Shown: positions 1 through 64,000 of the stretch, piece after piece
How positions within the stretch are numbered: the stretch's first letter is position 1
Layout: every line of letters starts with the position of its first letter
From: Glandiceps talaboti
Taxonomy: Eukaryota > Hemichordata > Enteropneusta > Spengelidae
Direction of reading: 5' to 3'
Assembly (NCBI RefSeq): GCF_964340395.1
Contig: NC_135571.1
Coordinates: forward strand, 15,296,721 to 15,360,720
Length of the DNA stretch: 64,000 nucleotides
The notes under the pieces: model-generated
Databases searched by the model: none
The model's input: the letters and a program-made list of their open reading frames with translations, nothing else
What the model was told of the DNA's origin: nothing
Made by a program: the position numbers and the translations under genes

Positions 1-2151
1 ATGCAGTACAGTTAGTGCAGTAATGCAGTACAGTTAGTGCAGTAATGCAGTACAGTTAGTGCAGTAATGCAGTACAGTTAGTGTAGTAATGCAGTACAGT
101 TAGTGTAGTAATGCAGTACAGTTAGTATAGTAATGCAGTACAGTTAGTGTAGTAATGCAGTACAGTTAGTGTAGTAATGCAGTACAGTTAGTGTAGTAAT
201 GCAGTTCTGTTAGTGCAGTAATGCAGTACAGTTAGTGCAGTAATGCAGTACAGTTAGTGTAGTAATGCAGTACAGTTAGTGTAGTAATGCAGTACAGTTA
301 GTATAGTAATGCAGTACAGTTAGTGTAGTAATGCAGTACAGTTATTGTAGTAATGCAGTATAGTTATTGTAGTAATGCAGTACAGTTAGTGCAGTAATGC
401 AGTACAGTTAGTGTAGTAATGCAGTACAGTTAGTGCAGTAATGCAGTACAGTTAGTGTAGTAATGCAGTTCTGTTAGTGTAGTAATGCAGTACAGTTAGT
501 GTAGTAATGCAGTTCAGTTAGTGTAGTAATGCAGTATAGTTATTGTAGTAATGCAGTACAGTTAGTGCAGTAATGCAGTACAGTTAGTGCAGTAATGCAG
601 TACAGTTAGTGTAGTAATGCAGTACAGTTAGTGCAGTAATGCAGTACAGTTATTGTAGTAATGCAGTTCTGTTAGTGTAGTAATGCAGTTCTGTTAGTAT
701 AGTAATGCAGTACAGTTATTGTAGTAATGCAGTACTGTTAGTGTAGTAATGCAGTTCTGTTAGTGTAGTAATGCAGTACAGTTAGTGCAGTAATGCAGTA
801 CAGTTAGTGTAGTAATGCAGTACAGTTAGTGTAGTAATGCAGTTCTGTTAGTGTAGTAATGCAGTACAGTTAGTGTAGTAATGCAGTTCAGTTAGTGTAG
901 TAATGCAGTATAGTTATTGTAGTAATGCAGTACAGTTAGTGCAGTAATGCAGTACAGTTAGTGTAGTAATGCAGTACAGTTAGTGCAGTAATGCAGTACA
1001 GTTAGTGCAGTAATGCAGTACAGTTAGTGCAGTAATGCAGTACAGTTAGTGCAGTAATGCAGTACAGTTAGTGTAGTAATGCAGTTCTGTTAGTGTAGTA
1101 ATGCAGTACAGTTAGTGCAGTAATGCAGTACAGTTAGTGCAGTAATGCAGTACAGTTAGTGCAGTAATGCAGTACAGTTAGTGCAGTAATGCAGTACAGT
1201 TATTGTAGTAATGCAGTACAGTTAGTGCAGTAATGCAGTACAGTTAGTGCAGTAATGCAGTACAGTTAGTGCAGTAATGCAGTACAGTTATTGTAGTAAT
1301 GCAGTACAGTTAGTGCAGTAATGCAGTACAGTTAGTGTAGTAATGCAGTACAGTTATTGTAGTAATGCAGTACAGTTAGTGCAGTAATGCAGTACAGTTA
1401 GTGCAGTAATGCAGTACAGTTAGTGTAGTAATGCAGTTCTGTTAGTATAGTAATGCAGTACAGTTAGTGTAGTAATGCAGTTCTGTTAGTGTAGTAATGC
1501 AGTATAGTTAGTGCAGTAATGCAGTACAGTTAGTGTAGTAATGCAGTTCAGTTAGTGTAGTAATGCAGTTCAGTTAGTGTAGTAATGCAGTTCAGTTAGT
1601 GTAGTAATGCAGTTCAGTTAGTGTAGTAATGCAGTACAGTTAGTGTAGTAATGCAGTACAGTTAGTGTAGTAATGCAGTTCTGTTAGTGTAGTAATGCAG
1701 TTCAGTTAGTGTAGTAGTGCAGTACTGTTAGTGTAGTAATGCAGTACAGTTAGTGTAGTAATGCAGTTCTGTTAGTGTAGTAATGCAGTTCTGTTAGTGT
1801 AGTAATGCAGTATAGTTAGTGCAGTAATGCAGTACAGTTAGTGTAGTAATGCAGTTCAGTTAGTGTAGTAATGCAGTTCAGTTAGTGTAGTAGTGCAGTA
1901 CAGTTAGTGTAGTAATGCAGTACAGTTAGTGTAGTAGTGCAGTTTAGTTAGTGTAGTAACTTTTAACTTGCAGTTAGTGTAGTAATGCATGTAGTAATGC
2001 AGTGCAGTTAGTGTAGTATTGCATGTAGTAATGCAGTGCAGTTAGTGTAGTATTGCATGTAGTAATGCAGTGCAGTTAGTGTAGTAATGCATGTAGTAAT
2101 GCAGTGCAGTTAGTGTAGTATTGCAGTTCAGTTAGTGTAGTAATGCAGTTC
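1..2151. repeat. 22-bp minisatellite upstream of exon 1 (about 95 copies)
   Basis: The unit is close to ATGCAGTACAGTTAGTGTAG plus TA, 22 bp, with a few recurrent variants (TACAG/TTCTG/TTCAG/TATAG and GTGTAG/GTGCAG/GTATAG). The array runs off the left edge, so its full length is unknown. From about 1955 it degrades into a 34-bp compound unit containing GCATGTAGTAATGCAGTGC. It ends about 390 bp before the first coding exon. No coding function is seen. Confidence 0.97.
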
Positions 2152-2538
2152 TAAAATATATACATTTTGTAGATGGACTTTTGATTTGCAGTTATATGTA
2201 GTGTAGCATTTAGTGTAGCCTCACAGTTATATAGTATATGTATGAACTTTTGATTTGCAGTTATATGTATCACCAAGGATTCATGTATACATAAACTAAC
2301 ATAAATTAACATATAAATAAGTATGAGATAACTTGCAAAGGTAATATTTCTGTGTGGACAGTACCAGTACAAAAGGTAATATGTTGATAACAGAAATTGT
2401 TTTGTTAATATTCAACTTTGTGAGTGCACAGGCTGAGATTAAGGGTGTGACTTGCATTACATGCATACACTGTCTATGTTACATGTATAGTTACTCTAGT
2501 CTCGTCATGTCATCATTGTCTGTGAACTTCACAACATT
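2152..2538 (+). other. Sequence between array and first coding exon; possible 5' UTR or promoter
   Basis: This is mostly unique AT-rich DNA with a short direct repeat around ACTTTTGATTTGCAGTTATA (near 2177 and 2248). An in-frame TAG at 2497-2499 precedes the ATG at 2539. No convincing TATA box, initiator or CpG cluster was seen, so transcription may begin at a non-coding exon further upstream. Confidence 0.4.
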
Positions 2539-62359
<59,821 letters not shown>

Positions 62360-62369
62360 GTAATGTCTT

Positions 62370-64000
62370 TACAATTATATTACCAACTGACTATATGGTG
62401 TATACATTATATTACCAACTGACTATATGGTGTATACATTATATTACCAACTGACTATATGGTGTATACATTATAATACCAACTGATTATATGGTGTATA
62501 CATTATAATACCAACTGATTATATGGTGTATACATTATATCACTAACTGACTATATGGTGAATACATTATATCACTAACTGACTATATGGTGTATACATT
62601 ATATCACTAACTAACTATATGGTGTATACATTATAATACCAACTGATTATATGCTGTGTATACATTATATCACTAACTGACTATATTATGTATACATTAT
62701 ATCACTAACTGACTATATGGTGTATACATTGTATCACTAACAGACTATATGGTGTATACATTATATGACTAACTGACTATATGGTGTATACATTGCATCA
62801 CTAACTGACTATATGGTATATACATTATATCACTTCTAACTGACTATATGGTGTATACATTATATCACTAACTGACTATATGGTGTATACATTCTATCAC
62901 TAGACTATGGTGTATACATTATATCACTAACTGACTATGGTGTATACATTATATTACTAACTGACTATATGGTGAATACATTATATCACTAGAGTATGGT
63001 GTATACATTATATCACTAACTGACTATGGTGTATACATTATATTACTAACTGACTATATGGTGAATACATTATATCACTAGACTATTGTGTATACATTAT
63101 ATCACTAACTGACTATATGGTGAATACATTCTATCACTAGACTATGGTGTATACATTATATCACTAACTGACTAGGGTGTATACATTATATTACTAACTG
63201 ACTGGTGTATACATTATATCACTGACTATATGGTGTATACATTGTATCACTAACTGACTATATGGTGTGTACATTATATCACTAACTGACTATATGGTGT
63301 ATACATTGTATCACTAACTGATTATATGGTGTATACATTATATCACCAACTGATTATATGATGTATACATTATATCACTAACTGACTATATGGTGTGTAC
63401 ATTATAATACCAACTGATTATATGGTGTATACATTATATCACTAACTGACTATATGGTGTATACATTATATCACTAACTGACTATATGGTGTATACATTA
63501 TATCACCAACTGATTATATGGTGTATACATTATAATACCAACTGATTATATGCTGTGTATACATTATATCACTAACTGACTATATTATGTATACATTATA
63601 TCACTAACTGACTATATGGTGTATACATTATATGACTAACTGACTATATGGTGTATACATTATATCACTAACTGACTATATGGTGTATACATTATATCAC
63701 TAACTGACTATATGGTGTATACATTATAATACCAACTGATTATATGGTGTATACATTATATCACTAACTGACTATATGGTGTATACATTATATCACTAAC
63801 TGACTATATGGTGTATACATTATATCACTAACTGACTATATGGTGTATACATTATAATACCAACTGATTATATGGTGTGTACATCATAATACCAACTGAT
63901 TATATGGTGTATACATTATATCACTAACTGACTATATGGTGTATACATTATATCACTAACTGACTATATGATGTATACATTATATCACTAACTGACTATA
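62370..64000. repeat. 32-bp minisatellite running off the right edge (about 50 copies)
   Basis: The unit is ATATCACTAACTGACTATAT plus GGTGTATACATT, with 26-28-bp shortened forms (missing ATAT or ACTAACTG). It starts about 10 bp after the exon 11 donor and fills the rest of the window. Confidence 0.97.

Noticed and set aside
1-2151. CRISPR-like look of regular short repeats (here and at 26.6, 48.0 and 50.4 kb)
   Set aside because: Units are directly contiguous with no unique spacers, no cas genes occur, and the setting is an animal gene.

Overview
The window looks like a piece of an invertebrate nuclear genome. It is AT-rich, carries one large split gene with GT-AG introns, and about half of it is tandem repeat. 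Non-LTR retrotransposon remains with an APE-type endonuclease, many short interspersed elements and frequent ACATGTA-type words fit a lophotrochozoan (mollusc, brachiopod or annelid relative). The species cannot be fixed from the sequence, and nothing bacterial or viral was seen.

The one protein-coding gene I can support is the 5' part of an anoctamin (TMEM16) gene on the + strand. Ten exons at 2539-2638, 9242-9408, 22175-22369, 37155-37253, 37729-37865, 46419-46476, 47700-47754, 50326-50438, 61815-61879 and 62221-62359 have consensus splice sites and exactly compatible phases. They join into 376 codons: a variable acidic N-terminus, the cytosolic dimerisation domain and transmembrane segment 1. 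The gene continues past the right edge. A 36-nt in-frame microexon (56177-56212) and a candidate alternative first exon (18544-18690, with an upstream CRE-like site) suggest isoforms. Best resemblance by eye is to the ANO3/4/7-type branch, so no symbol is assigned.

Everything else is intron or upstream sequence, mostly repeats. Left (1-9.2 kb): a 22-bp array, exon 1, a 24-bp array broken by a hairpin-ended element, then small repeats and exon 2. Intron 2 (9.4-22.2 kb): a second hairpin-ended element, a 48-bp array, a 2.6-kb inverted-repeat element, microsatellites and the candidate alternative first exon. Intron 3 (22.4-37.2 kb): 38-, 41-, 22-, 28- and 46-bp arrays and a LINE fragment. 37.2-46.4 kb: exons 4-5, then a train of abutting elements and a degraded LINE. 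46.4-56.2 kb: exons 6-8 and the microexon embedded in 16-, 55- and 31-bp arrays. 56.2-64 kb: another 2.2-kb inverted-repeat element, small arrays, and the first-transmembrane exons flanked by arrays.

Two themes stand out. First, several non-autonomous element families share one architecture: a nested hairpin beginning TTAG at one end, a matching inverted repeat about 20 nt inside the other end, and often a tandem-repeat core. One copy inserted cleanly into a minisatellite, which shows T|T targeting without target duplication, as in Helentron-like rolling-circle elements. Second, pieces of anoctamin exons have themselves been duplicated together with their splice donors. Exon 10's end was amplified into about seven downstream copies, and the microexon looks like a copy of exon 8's end.
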